The notes: generated from the letters alone by a model not told the origin. Shown: positions 27,509 through 36,197, counted from the stretch's first letter. The stretch is 64,000 nt of DNA from Parasedimentitalea huanghaiensis (GCF_009753675.1 NZ_WQLV01000004.1:234872-298871), one strand, 5' to 3'. Made by a program: numbers and translations.

Positions 27509-28296
27509 GAATTTGCTCCTGTGCGAATAAATTGCCCATCCACGACGTGGATGCCGCATTCTTCTTTGCTTTGGTTCCGCCAGCGGCCAGCACGAGGATC
27601 TTCGCCTTCTTGTACTGGAGAGGTGCAGGGAGCACAGCCAATGGAAGGATATCCCTTGGCCACCAACGGATGGCGGGGCAGGCGATTTTCGTCCATGTAG
27701 ACACGCACGTCCTCAGGCGCCCAATGCGCCAGTGGGTTGATCTTGATACGACCGGTTGGCCCGTTCTCGGTGTCTTCGATCTCAAAAAAGTCCAGCGCAG
27801 CCCGACTGCCAGCCTGAAAGCGTTTGCGACCGGTGATCCAGCCCTCATAACCTTCAAGCGCATTTTGGAGCGGTGCGGTTTTACGCAACGCACAGCAGGC
27901 ATCCGTGTCACTAAAACGCAGAGCGCCATAGGGATCTTTTTCTGCGATGTCTTTGGCTCGAATGATGCGCAGATTACGAAGCCCCAAGCGTTCTGACACT
28001 TCCTGTTGATAGACCAAGGTTTCGGTGAAGAGCAGCTCGGTGTCCACGAACAACACAGGTGTTGCTGGATCTATCACTGCCGCCATGTGAAGCAAAACTA
28101 CGGATTCAGCTCCGAAACTAGAAACCAGTGCGATATTGCCTGTTTCTTGCAGGGCACCTTGCATCACTGCGGTAGCCGAGTGGTGGCGGTAGCGTGCATT
28201 CAGATCGGCCACCCGTTTTTCCAGCGTTTGCTGTGCGGCGGGTTGGTCGGGGGCCAGCCCCCGAGCCCCCGGGATATTTTTAGCTAGATGAAGCAT
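27505..28296 (-). CDS. cysH: APS-type (phospho)adenylylsulfate reductase CysH
   Basis: 263 aa. Reduces activated sulfate to sulfite using thioredoxin. CC at 134-135 with C221-x-x-C224 binds a [4Fe-4S] cluster, which marks the APS-reducing branch; the catalytic Cys247 is in ECGIH near the C-terminus. The PP-loop-like SSFGAESVVLLH is at 59-70. The start ATG is four bases after the cysI stop (TGA TCCC ATG), with AGGTGG nine bases upstream. Codons 2-17 are encoded by a dispersed intergenic repeat (family A, copy 3), so the N-terminus is newly acquired. A GTG at codon 29 is a possible alternative start. Confidence 0.9.
   Translation of the reverse strand: MLHLAKNIPGARGLAPDQPAAQQTLEKRVADLNARYRHHSATAVMQGALQETGNIALVSSFGAESVVLLHMAAVIDPATPVLFVDTELLFTETLVYQQEVSERLGLRNLRIIRAKDIAEKDPYGALRFSDTDACCALRKTAPLQNALEGYEGWITGRKRFQAGSRAALDFFEIEDTENGPTGRIKINPLAHWAPEDVRVYMDENRLPRHPLVAKGYPSIGCAPCTSPVQEGEDPRAGRWRNQSKEECGIHVVDGQFIRTGANS
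28248..28293 (+). repeat. dispersed palindromic repeat (family A, copy 3) inside cysH
   Basis: 46 bases: CGGGGGCCAGCCCCCG, then AGCCCCCGGGATATTTTTAG and CTAGATGAAG. It overlaps codons 2-17 of cysH on the opposite strand and is open in that frame. Confidence 0.85.
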
Positions 28297-28300
28297 GGGA

Positions 28301-29968
28301 TCAGGCCACCTTTTTAATAGCTTCGGGATAGAGCGCAGCTTTGAAGGGGGACATGCCGACCCGGCGGTAGGTTTCCAAAAAGGTCTCTTCCGCGGTATCG
28401 CGCACCGAAAGATAGGCGTCGACGATACGCTCAACAGCTGGGACGATTTCATCATAGGCAAAGCCGGGACCTGCGCGTTCACCGACAGCGGCCGACCAGG
28501 TGGCGTCACCGCCCAGAGTGATCTGGTAGTTTTCCACCCCTGCGCGATCGAGACCCAGGATGCCGATATGGCCCACATGGTGGTGGCCGCAGGCATTGAT
28601 GCAGCCTGAGATTTTGATCTGCAAGTGGCCAATATCGTGCTCCAACTTCAGGTCATCAAAGCGGGTAGCGATTTGTTCGGCAACCGGGATAGAGCGGGCT
28701 GTTGCCAGTGCGCAGTAATCCATGCCTGGGCAGGCGATAATGTCGGAGATCAACCCGATATTGGCAGTGCCAAGTCCGTGTTGTTTCAGTTTTGCATGAA
28801 TCGCTGGCAGGTCCGATTTATGGACATGCGGCAGGATTACATTTTGCTCGTGACTGATGCGCAGTTCATCGTAGCCATAATCGGCAGCCAGAGTTGCCAT
28901 CACCCGCATCTGTTCAGCGCTGGCGTCACCAGGAGTGGCGCCGTGCTTTTTGATCGAGATGGTAACAATAGCATGATCGCTGACGCGATGATCGGCCAAG
29001 TTGGTATCTGCCCATGCCCGAAACACCGGGTCGGCCTTGTAGGCGGTGTCATAAGGCGTGGTAGAGTCGGCCCGGAATTTCGGTGCCGAAAAATGCGCCT
29101 TAATTTCGGAGAATAGCTCTTGGTCAGCCCCTAAGAACGTCGGGCGGATCAGGGCAAATCGGGCGTCCACGCGGGCGCGGATGTCGTCAATCCCATGTTC
29201 GTGAACTGTGATTTTGATGCGGGCCTTGTACTTGTTGTCGCGGCGACCGATTTGGTTCCAGACTGAGACCACGGCTTCGATGTAGGGCAACAGGTCGGCG
29301 CGTGGGACAAAATCATTGATGACTTTGCCGATCATCGGCGTACGGCCCAGGCCACCACCAATCAGGATCTGATAGCCAGTTTCGCCCGCGTCATTTTGGA
29401 CGACACGAACGGCAAGATCATGGGCTTTCAGAACCGCGCGGTCCTTGGCTGCACCGCCAACGGCGATCTTAAATTTGCGACCCATGAACTGGAATTCCGG
29501 GTGGTCGGTGGACCACTGCCGGATCAGTTCGGCGATGGGGCGTGGGTCTTCGATTTCATCCGCAGCGGCACCGGCGAAGTGATCGGCGGTTACGTTGCGG
29601 ATGGTGTTGCCCGAAGTCTGGATGGCATGCATGCCAACCTCGGCCAGCGCGTCCAGCATGTCCGGTACGTCGCTCAGCTTAGGCCAGTTGTACTGGATGT
29701 TCTGGCGGGTGGTGAAGTGGCCATAGCCCTTGTCCCACTTTTCGGCCAACAGCGCCAATGTGTTCATCTGGGCTGAGTTCAGCGAACCATAGGGAATGGC
29801 GACACGCAGCATGTAAGCGTGCAGCTGTAGGTATAACCCATTCATCAGGCGCAGCGGTTTGAACTCGTCCTCGGTGAGAGAGCCGTCAATGCGGCGCTCG
29901 ACCTGGGCACGGAACTGTGCGTTGCGCTCGGCCAGAAAGGCGGTGTCGAAGTCGTTGTACTTATACAT
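28301..29968 (-). CDS. cysI: assimilatory sulfite reductase (ferredoxin/NADPH hemoprotein), CysI-like
   Basis: 555 aa from the ATG at 29966-29968 (AGGAGG ten bases upstream). Siroheme and [4Fe-4S] enzyme that reduces sulfite to sulfide with six electrons. Cluster ligands CPGMDYC and SGCINACGHHHVGHIG lie in the C-terminal third. The N-terminus (YGSLNSAQMNTLALLAEKWDKGYGHFTTRQNIQ) is typical of the nitrite/sulfite reductase family in this group. There is no CysJ flavoprotein gene nearby, so ferredoxin is the likely donor. The ATG overlaps the DUF2849 stop by eight bases. Confidence 0.94.
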   Translation of the reverse strand: MYKYNDFDTAFLAERNAQFRAQVERRIDGSLTEDEFKPLRLMNGLYLQLHAYMLRVAIPYGSLNSAQMNTLALLAEKWDKGYGHFTTRQNIQYNWPKLSDVPDMLDALAEVGMHAIQTSGNTIRNVTADHFAGAAADEIEDPRPIAELIRQWSTDHPEFQFMGRKFKIAVGGAAKDRAVLKAHDLAVRVVQNDAGETGYQILIGGGLGRTPMIGKVINDFVPRADLLPYIEAVVSVWNQIGRRDNKYKARIKITVHEHGIDDIRARVDARFALIRPTFLGADQELFSEIKAHFSAPKFRADSTTPYDTAYKADPVFRAWADTNLADHRVSDHAIVTISIKKHGATPGDASAEQMRVMATLAADYGYDELRISHEQNVILPHVHKSDLPAIHAKLKQHGLGTANIGLISDIIACPGMDYCALATARSIPVAEQIATRFDDLKLEHDIGHLQIKISGCINACGHHHVGHIGILGLDRAGVENYQITLGGDATWSAAVGERAGPGFAYDEIVPAVERIVDAYLSVRDTAEETFLETYRRVGMSPFKAALYPEAIKKVA

Positions 29969-30269
29969 TGGCCAGGACCTCCTGCTTGCCGTGGGCATAG
30001 TTCGAAGGCCCGGTGCGGCGGAACTCCTCGCGGAAATGGGTGGGTTCAGGCCCATTGGTGCCTGACGAGGCGTCAGCCAGATAGGCGCCAACTACGGTAG
30101 CAGGTTGGCTGTGGGCATCCAGCAGGCGCAGCTGGGCGTGGGCCTCGTCTGTAATCAACTCGGCCTCAGCCAGATCACGGCTCCAGGTGTCTGCGGCGGT
30201 GAGATAGATCACGTCGCCTTCGATCAGGTGGTTGGCAGTGATCACTTTGGGGGTAAAGGCGCGGGCCAT
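29961..30269 (-). CDS. DUF2849 family protein
   Basis: 102 aa. A small protein specific to cys operons of alphaproteobacteria, between cobA and cysI. It begins MARAFTPKVITANHLIEGDVIYL, with a DVIYLTA strand and W29 typical of the family. Function not established; a role in sulfite reductase assembly or regulation is inferred only from context. Its start overlaps the cobA stop by one base (TAATG), and its end overlaps the cysI start. Confidence 0.85.
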   Translation of the reverse strand: MARAFTPKVITANHLIEGDVIYLTAADTWSRDLAEAELITDEAHAQLRLLDAHSQPATVVGAYLADASSGTNGPEPTHFREEFRRTGPSNYAHGKQEVLANV

Positions 30270-31075
30270 TATGCATGCTCCAGCTTGAGATCGGTAAGGG
30301 CGGCAAGGCTGGCGCGCGGCGCCAGGCCAAAGAGGGTAAGGGCAGGGCCATTAAATCCGGCATCGGCCAGATCGTCGGGCAGTGTGTAGAGGGTTGTTTC
30401 CAACACGCGCTGGTCTGCGCGTGAGGCGTTTTCAACGACGGTCACGGGTGTGTTTCGGTCCGCGCCATGCATGATCAGACGACCCTGGATGAAGCGGGCG
30501 GATTTTTTGCCCATGTAGATTGCAGCTACTTCACCGGCACGGGCCAGTGCAGCCCAATCGTGATCGGCAAAGCCCTTCATGTCGTGACCGGTCAGGAACC
30601 GCACCGAGGCGTTCCGGCCGCGTTGGGTCAGGCTTTGGCCGATGTCTGCCACTGCTGCCGAGGCCGCGGTGATGCCAGGAATGACGTGGTAGTCAATACC
30701 GGCTATATCGCAGGCGGTGAGTTCCTCGTCCAGGCGTGCAAAGATCGCAGGGTCGCCGGACTTGAGGCGCAGCACCCGTAGGCCAGATTTGGCCAGAGCA
30801 ACCATACGGTCGCAGATTTCCTGCTGGGTGACCTGTGGGCCAAAGCCCTCTTTGCCGACATCCTGAAGCGAAGCAGAGGGCCCTGCTAGTTGCAGGATCG
30901 CGTCGCTAACCAGGCGGTCATGCAGAATCACATCGGCCTGTTGCAGGGCTTTGAGCGCCTTGATGGTCAGCAGGTCGGGATCACCGGGACCGGAGCCCGC
31001 AAAAGTCACTTGGCCCGGCTGCATGCAGTCGGTGCCGCCCTGGGCATCGGGTGTTTCGGGCATTTTATGCAGCAT
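30269..31075 (-). CDS. cobA: uroporphyrinogen-III C-methyltransferase (siroheme pathway)
   Basis: 268 aa from ATG 31073-31075, chosen for GAGG five bases upstream. SAM-dependent enzyme that makes precorrin-2, the precursor of the siroheme needed by CysI. Motifs: VTFAGSGPGDPDLLTIKAL (near 23-41), the VIPGITAASAAVADIG region, and LTGHDMKG. It corresponds to the methylase part of CysG; no oxidase/ferrochelatase domain is present. First gene of the cys operon, facing the Lrp regulator. Confidence 0.9.
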   Translation of the reverse strand: MLHKMPETPDAQGGTDCMQPGQVTFAGSGPGDPDLLTIKALKALQQADVILHDRLVSDAILQLAGPSASLQDVGKEGFGPQVTQQEICDRMVALAKSGLRVLRLKSGDPAIFARLDEELTACDIAGIDYHVIPGITAASAAVADIGQSLTQRGRNASVRFLTGHDMKGFADHDWAALARAGEVAAIYMGKKSARFIQGRLIMHGADRNTPVTVVENASRADQRVLETTLYTLPDDLADAGFNGPALTLFGLAPRASLAALTDLKLEHA

Positions 31076-31109
31076 GGCGGCCTCGTGGGTTGCGATTGAA
31101 TTGATCTTA

Positions 31110-31132
31110 GATATAGGAAATAATCCCGTATC
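31110..31132. promoter_or_regulatory. imperfect inverted repeat, candidate Lrp operator
   Basis: GATATAGGA...TCCCGTATC, nine-base arms with two mismatches and a five-base centre, in the 145-base divergent region between the cys operon and the Lrp gene. The A/T-rich centre suits Lrp/AsnC binding. Confidence 0.4.
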
Positions 31133-31220
31133 TTTGCTATATGCTGGCGCGAATAAGAACGTGCATTCCATTTTGAGAGGCGAGGTGGTAGAAAAGTTGC
31201 CAAACACGAGGGAAGTGAAA

Positions 31221-31688
31221 ATGTCGGTACGAATTGATGCCACGGATCGGAAAATTCTGGCGGAGCTGCAGCGCGATGCCAGTCAATCTTTGGATGAAAT
31301 CGCCAAGAATGTGGGGAGTTCCAAGACGCCCGTGTGGAATCGCATCCGTAAATTGCGTGAAGCAGGGGTGATTGGGCAGCAGACAGTTGTACTGGATGCT
31401 GAGGCGCTGGGATTTGAGGCCTGCTTCTTTGTTTTGATCCGCACATCTGAGCATGAGGCCGACTGGCAGGCTAAGTTTTTGCAGGCGCTGCGGGATCGCC
31501 CTGAGGTTCAGGAGGCGCATCGGCTGGCGGGGGATATTGATTACATCCTAAAGGTACGGGTGCAGAACGCGCGGGCCTATGACACCTTCTATCAGGCGCT
31601 GATTTCCGAAGTCCGCGTGCACAACGTGACAGCGCTGCTGTCGATGGAAGAGATCAAGTCGACCACCATGTTGCCGCTGGAGAGCTGA
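31221..31688 (+). CDS. Lrp/AsnC transcription regulator, sulfur operon-linked
   Basis: 155 aa from ATG 31221 (GAGGGAAG upstream); an upstream open extension overlaps cobA and is not used. N-terminal winged helix: DATDRKILAELQRDASQSLDEIA, then GSSKTPVWNRIRKLREAGVI (recognition helix about 34-46). C-terminal RAM domain from about 65: FFVLIRTSEHEADW to VTALLSMEEIKSTTMLPL. It is divergent from cobA-DUF2849-cysI-cysH-DUF934. Control of sulfate assimilation is a strong inference from position. Confidence 0.9.
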   Translation: MSVRIDATDRKILAELQRDASQSLDEIAKNVGSSKTPVWNRIRKLREAGVIGQQTVVLDAEALGFEACFFVLIRTSEHEADWQAKFLQALRDRPEVQEAHRLAGDIDYILKVRVQNARAYDTFYQALISEVRVHNVTALLSMEEIKSTTMLPLES

Positions 31689-31798
31689 GACGTAGTCAAA
31701 TTAAGCGCTTCCGCGCACTCTTACTCAGCAAGGGGTGAGGTGATGTGCCCCCTAACCTTTGTTTTCGCCGAAAGTTTGATTTTTCTGCTGATAAGCTA

Positions 31799-31820
31799 TT
31801 AAGGGCAAATCTGCCCTTTA
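31799..31820 (+). terminator. hairpin after the Lrp gene
   Basis: AAGGGCA-AATC-TGCCCTT stem; short but in the right place, about 110 bases past the stop. No long T run. Confidence 0.4.
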
Positions 31821-31839
31821 ATGCGCTATGTCGAGTATC

Positions 31840-31922
31840 TGTTGAGTTGTGCCCGCGTCAAGGACCGGCCGCGCCGGGGCGCGGTGGCCTTTGGCCATCC
31901 TTGACCCGGACAAAACTCAACA
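31840..31922. repeat. long interrupted inverted repeat (family C, copy 2)
   Basis: Outer arms TGTTGAGT...GTCAAGGA (31840-31864) and TCCTTGACCCGG...ACTCAACA (31898-31922) match with few mismatches. The centre has GGCCGCGCC/GGGGCGCGG and GGCCTTTGGCC sub-hairpins. It lies just downstream of the P450 stop, as copy 1 lies at the end of the PqiA-like gene. A terminator role is plausible. Confidence 0.7.
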
Positions 31923-31931
31923 CGGCAAGAC

Positions 31932-33113
31932 TCAAGTTGTGACCATCAGGCGGGTCAGACCGTGGAAATGGTAGGTGTTGCTATACTGTGGTGGTTCGGC
32001 CAGTGCGAGATTGGGGCAGCGTTCAAACAGGATTGGTAAGGCAAACTTCATTTCCAGACGGGCCAGAGGGGCACCAACGCAGAAATGCAATCCGCCGCCA
32101 AAAGCGGTGTTGGTTTTTATCTCTCTCGTTGGGTCAAACGTTTCGGCACCGGAAAAACCATGAGGGTCACGGTTGGCGGCACCAAGCAACAGAGCCACCT
32201 GATCGCCGCGCTGGAAGGTGTGGCCGAACAGCTCGATTTCTTCGTAGGCATAGCGGGTGAACATGTGCAGTGGCGGATCGTAGCGCAGGATTTCTTCAAC
32301 CGTGCGGTCAATGCCCTCGGGTTTCAGCCACTCGGGGTTCAGACCATGTTCCAGCAGGCATTTCACACCGTTGCCGATGCTATGAACGGTGGCCTCATGC
32401 CCAGCATTGAGTAACAGGATGCAGGTGGCGATGAGCTCGTCAGTGCTGAGGCTTTCACCTTCTTCCTCGGCGGTGATCAGCCGGGTGATCAGGTCGTCGC
32501 GCGGGTCGTTGCGTCGCTGGTCGATGTAACCACGTAGAAAATCGATGAATTCGGCCGAGGCAGCGGCGGCGCGGTGCTCTGTCTCGAGGGTGCGACTGGC
32601 CTGGTACATTGCCACGATGTCATGGGACCATTTTAGCAGTTTCGGAGCCATGTCCTCGGGTACGCCCAGAAGGCGGCAGATGATGATCACAGGTAGTTGA
32701 GTACAATAGGTGTCGAGCAGATCGAACGGCGTATCTGGGAAGGTATCGATGAGCTGATGGCAAAGGGCTTCGATATCGTCACTTAGCGCAGTGATGGCGC
32801 GTGATGTGAAGGCCCGCAATACCAATCTGCGTAATCGGGTATGGCGTGGCGGTTCGGCGTCCAGCAACGAATGCGCCTCGGTCATCAAAAATGGAGCGAG
32901 GTGTGCGGGGCCTGTGGTGGCCATCTCAGCCGGGATCTCGCGACCAAAGCGGCGGTCTTTGAGCAAGGCCTGGACTGTATCGTAGCTGAAGGCGGCGGGC
33001 ATGTTGTACTCGGTCCAGAACTGCAACGGGCTGCTGGCGCGGGCGGCTGCATAGAACGGGTAAGGATTTTGAACAAAATCCGAGTCGGTCGGGGATTGGA
33101 TCACAGTTATCAT
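31932..33113 (-). CDS. cytochrome P450
   Basis: 393 aa from the ATG at 33111-33113; a longer frame upstream has no P450 similarity. Soluble bacterial class I monooxygenase. I-helix AGHEATVHSIGNG (about 235-247), ExxR in VEEILRYDPPL, and the heme loop FGGGLHFCVGAPLARLEM (about 335-352) with the Cys ligand. No ferredoxin or reductase gene is adjacent. The substrate is unknown. It runs divergently from the DctB-like kinase with about 60 bases between starts. Confidence 0.92.
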   Translation of the reverse strand: MITVIQSPTDSDFVQNPYPFYAAARASSPLQFWTEYNMPAAFSYDTVQALLKDRRFGREIPAEMATTGPAHLAPFLMTEAHSLLDAEPPRHTRLRRLVLRAFTSRAITALSDDIEALCHQLIDTFPDTPFDLLDTYCTQLPVIIICRLLGVPEDMAPKLLKWSHDIVAMYQASRTLETEHRAAAASAEFIDFLRGYIDQRRNDPRDDLITRLITAEEEGESLSTDELIATCILLLNAGHEATVHSIGNGVKCLLEHGLNPEWLKPEGIDRTVEEILRYDPPLHMFTRYAYEEIELFGHTFQRGDQVALLLGAANRDPHGFSGAETFDPTREIKTNTAFGGGLHFCVGAPLARLEMKFALPILFERCPNLALAEPPQYSNTYHFHGLTRLMVTT

Positions 33114-33172
33114 TCGGGCACAGTCGCCAACCCGGCTGGTCAATGCAAGGGGGGCTTTGCTACTGTGGCCAA

Positions 33173-34936
33173 ATGAAAAATCTATTTGGGCATCGTGGAT
33201 GGATCGTGTTTGGCTTTGGTCTGGCACTGGCGGTTGTGACAGCGACCGTGTGGTCCTATGGCTATCGGCAGGCATTGGATACTCTGGCACGGCAGGGCGA
33301 AGCTGATTTGGAGTTGGCTTCAGATCGGGTCAGCACTCAGTTGCAAGTGTATCAGGAGCTGGCGGTACTGATGTCGAGCCATCCTGTACTTGAACAGTTG
33401 GATGGAGAAGATCATCGTCGGTCTGCAACAAAACTGTTAAGAGGTGTGGCAGACCATACAGCGGCGCTGGATGTGTTTTATGCGGACGCATCGGGGCATG
33501 TGCTGGCGGCTGCCAGGGGAATAACGGGGCCTGACGTGTCAGGTGCGGATTATTTCGTTCGGGCCAAGTATGGGGCTTTGGGCAAAGGGCATGAGGTTCT
33601 GCAGCCGTTGAACAGAAGAGCCTTCTTCTTTGCGGCGCCAGATTTTGGCGCAGATGGAACCGTACGGGGCTCATTGGTTGTCGTCGTTGATGTCGAGGAT
33701 GTTGAACAAACCTGGCGTGGGACGCTTCCAGCCGTGTTTTTTACCGGAAGTGACGGTGAGGTTTTTATTTCAAACCGATCTGAGTTGTTGTTCTGGCAAC
33801 GTCAGAAAAACAGGGCAGGGCTGAGGCCCAAACATGGTGAGCCAGTTTCGTTTTCTGCCTATCAAGTGGGGGGGCACGATATATGGCAGTTGGGATGGGG
33901 GCGCTATCTGCCCAAGCAAGCCCTGCATCAGACAGTGGAATTGCCAGTACTGGGAATGGTTGGGGAAATCCTGCTCGACACCACTCCTGCGCGTCGAATT
34001 GCAACACTACAGGCCGCAGCTTTGGCCGCAATATTTCTGGCCTTTGGTGCCTTGTTGTTTCTGGCGACTGAACGACGAAGAACGCTGGCGCTGGCTAACG
34101 CAGTGTTGGAAAACCGGGTCGCAAAACGGACCCGGGCGCTTTCGGTAACCAATATCCAGCTGCGACGCGAGATTAGTGAAAGACAAGAGGCTGAGGCTGC
34201 TTTGAAGCAAGCACAACAGGAGTTGGTGCAGGCTGGAAAACTATCAGCTCTGGGCCAGATGTCGGCTGGTATCAGTCATGAACTGAACCAACCGCTGATG
34301 GCGATCCAGCAATATGCTGATAACGGCAGTGCTTTTCTGCAAAAGAGCAGGGCGGACCGAGCAGGTGAAAACCTGGAGAGGATATCCGCTCTATCAACGC
34401 GCATGGCGCGGATCATCAAAAACTTACGCGCCTTTGCGCGCAATGAAAGTGAACCCGTCGGCCGGGTTGATTTGGTGCAGGTTGTAAATACAGCCGTTGA
34501 GTTAACCAACGCCCGGTTAAAGGCGGATCAGGTTCAAATTGATTGGGACCCGAAAACCCATGATGCACCTGTTTACGCCTGGGGGGGCGAGGTTCGGTTG
34601 GTGCAGGTCTTTGTAAATTTAATCAACAACGCGGCGGATGCGATGTTGGGTCAAAAAGAACGGCTTGTTCGTGTAAGGATCAATCCTGATAGCCGTTTGG
34701 CTGTAACCGTCCAAGATGTTGGGCCGGGGATCAAAGAACCGGAAAAAGTGTTTGAGCCATTTTATTCAACAAAAACGGTTGGTAGTTCAGAGGGAATGGG
34801 GTTGGGCTTGTCCATTTCATATGGGTTGGTGCAAAGCTTTGGCGGCAATATTCGAGGGGTCAATGTTGGGCAAGGTGCAGAGTTCACAGTTGAGCTTGAT
34901 CATTGGACAGCGGAAACAGAGGAAAATGTCACATGA
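33173..34936 (+). CDS. dctB: DctB-like sensor histidine kinase
   Basis: 587 aa (an ATG ten codons upstream is possible; neither has a clear ribosome site). TM1 at about 9-28, a periplasmic double-PAS (Cache) sensor domain to about 275 ending in ILLDTTPARRIA, TM2 about 283-302, then a coiled coil. HisKA domain with phospho-His in SAGISHELNQPLMAIQQY; ATPase domain with FVNLINNAADAM, DVGPGI and GMGLGLSIS. This layout is that of C4-dicarboxylate sensors. Its stop overlaps the response-regulator start by four bases, and dctPQM lies 2 kb downstream. Confidence 0.88.
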   Translation: MKNLFGHRGWIVFGFGLALAVVTATVWSYGYRQALDTLARQGEADLELASDRVSTQLQVYQELAVLMSSHPVLEQLDGEDHRRSATKLLRGVADHTAALDVFYADASGHVLAAARGITGPDVSGADYFVRAKYGALGKGHEVLQPLNRRAFFFAAPDFGADGTVRGSLVVVVDVEDVEQTWRGTLPAVFFTGSDGEVFISNRSELLFWQRQKNRAGLRPKHGEPVSFSAYQVGGHDIWQLGWGRYLPKQALHQTVELPVLGMVGEILLDTTPARRIATLQAAALAAIFLAFGALLFLATERRRTLALANAVLENRVAKRTRALSVTNIQLRREISERQEAEAALKQAQQELVQAGKLSALGQMSAGISHELNQPLMAIQQYADNGSAFLQKSRADRAGENLERISALSTRMARIIKNLRAFARNESEPVGRVDLVQVVNTAVELTNARLKADQVQIDWDPKTHDAPVYAWGGEVRLVQVFVNLINNAADAMLGQKERLVRVRINPDSRLAVTVQDVGPGIKEPEKVFEPFYSTKTVGSSEGMGLGLSISYGLVQSFGGNIRGVNVGQGAEFTVELDHWTAETEENVT

Positions 34937-36186
34937 CCAGTAAGGTGCTGCTTGTTGACGATGATGTGGCGGTGCGTGAAGCGTTAGCTCAGACGCTAGA
35001 ACTGAATGATCTGGAGGCGGTGACTGCAGCGTCTTTTGTGGTCGCCAAGGATCATATCACGCCACAATTTGACGGGGTGATTGTATCCGATATCCGGATG
35101 CCCGGGCGTGATGGGTTTCATTTGCTCGACTATGCGCATGAAATAGACGGTGAATTGCCGGTTATCCTGCTGACCGGAGAGGGAGATATCCCGATGGCGG
35201 TCAGGGCTATGGGGCGTGGGGCGTTTGATTTCCTGGAGAAACCCTGTGCAGCGGCGGATTTGCTGGCCGTTTTGGAACGTGCTTTGAAAACTCGTGCGTT
35301 AGTTTTGGAAAACCGGCGGCTGAAGGTTCAACTGGAAAGCGGTGATCCGGCTGCGCGCATGCTGTTTGGGTCTTCACCTCAATCCCTAGAACTGCGTGCC
35401 AAGGTGCGCAGTGTGGCACCTACCGGGGCCGAAGTATTGGTGACTGGGGCGCCGGGCAGTGGAATCTCCAAGGTTGCCGAGGTGGTTCATTTGATGTCTG
35501 AGGTCGGTCAGGGCGCATTTGTGAAGCGTCCGGGCGCTGGGCTGACGGCCACAGAGTTCGATGCTCTGTGCAATGCCGGAGCAGGTGGGTCAGTGTTTAT
35601 TGACGAAGTGTCAGCGCTGCCCGAGGCAACCCAATATGCAGTTTTGGACCGGTTGGAGCGCGGCGCGGGCACAAGGATGATTGCGGGATCGACTGCGGAT
35701 CTGGCCAAGTTGGTCGACGCGGGGACTTTTAACGCCGGGTTGTTCTATCGTCTGGATGTGATGCGGGTGCGAATCCCAACGTTGAGCGAGCGACGTGAAG
35801 ATATTCCTGAACTATATCAACACTATGTGGCGCAAGCGGCGGAACAGGCCGGTATTGAGGCGCCAGAACTCAGCTCTGATCACTTGGCTGCGCTCATGGC
35901 TCAAGACTGGCCGGGAAATGCCCGCTCGCTAATGTCAGCAGCTATGCGGTTTGTGCTTGGAATGCCGGAAGAAGTCACTGAATCTGCCGGTCTGGGACTG
36001 GCCGAACAATTGGCACAGGTGGAACGGTCTTTGTTGATCGCGGCCTTGGGGCGACAGAACGGGCGTGCGGCGGCGGCGGCTCAGGCGCTGAAGTTGCCGC
36101 GCAAAACATTCTATGACAAGCTCACGCGCTACGGGATCCGGCCCGAAGATTATCGCAGGCCGGGCCGTGCAGTCGATGAGGTTTGA
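34933..36186 (+). CDS. dctD: DctD-like response regulator with a degenerate AAA+ domain
   Basis: 417 aa from the ATGA overlap. Receiver domain: acidic pocket D9-D11, phospho-Asp53 (VSDIRMPGRDG), Thr81, Lys103. AAA+ domain from about 145: the P-loop reads GAPGSGIS (172-179), with no Lys. The FVKRPG to FIDEV stretch is about 18 residues shorter than in NtrC-type proteins and lacks the GAFTGA sigma-54 loop. Walker B (GGSVFIDEV) and FYRLDVMRVRIPTL are kept. The C-terminal Fis-type helix-turn-helix is intact (GRAAAAAQALKLPRKTFYDKL). It probably acts on dctPQM with the housekeeping RNA polymerase, as Rhodobacter capsulatus NtrC does. Confidence 0.88.
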   Translation: MTSKVLLVDDDVAVREALAQTLELNDLEAVTAASFVVAKDHITPQFDGVIVSDIRMPGRDGFHLLDYAHEIDGELPVILLTGEGDIPMAVRAMGRGAFDFLEKPCAAADLLAVLERALKTRALVLENRRLKVQLESGDPAARMLFGSSPQSLELRAKVRSVAPTGAEVLVTGAPGSGISKVAEVVHLMSEVGQGAFVKRPGAGLTATEFDALCNAGAGGSVFIDEVSALPEATQYAVLDRLERGAGTRMIAGSTADLAKLVDAGTFNAGLFYRLDVMRVRIPTLSERREDIPELYQHYVAQAAEQAGIEAPELSSDHLAALMAQDWPGNARSLMSAAMRFVLGMPEEVTESAGLGLAEQLAQVERSLLIAALGRQNGRAAAAAQALKLPRKTFYDKLTRYGIRPEDYRRPGRAVDEV

Positions 36187-36197
36187 GGATTTCTATT

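Noticed and set aside
28297..28632. 112-codon N-terminal extension of CysH
   Set aside because: It overlaps cysI in another frame and has the composition of an out-of-frame translation.
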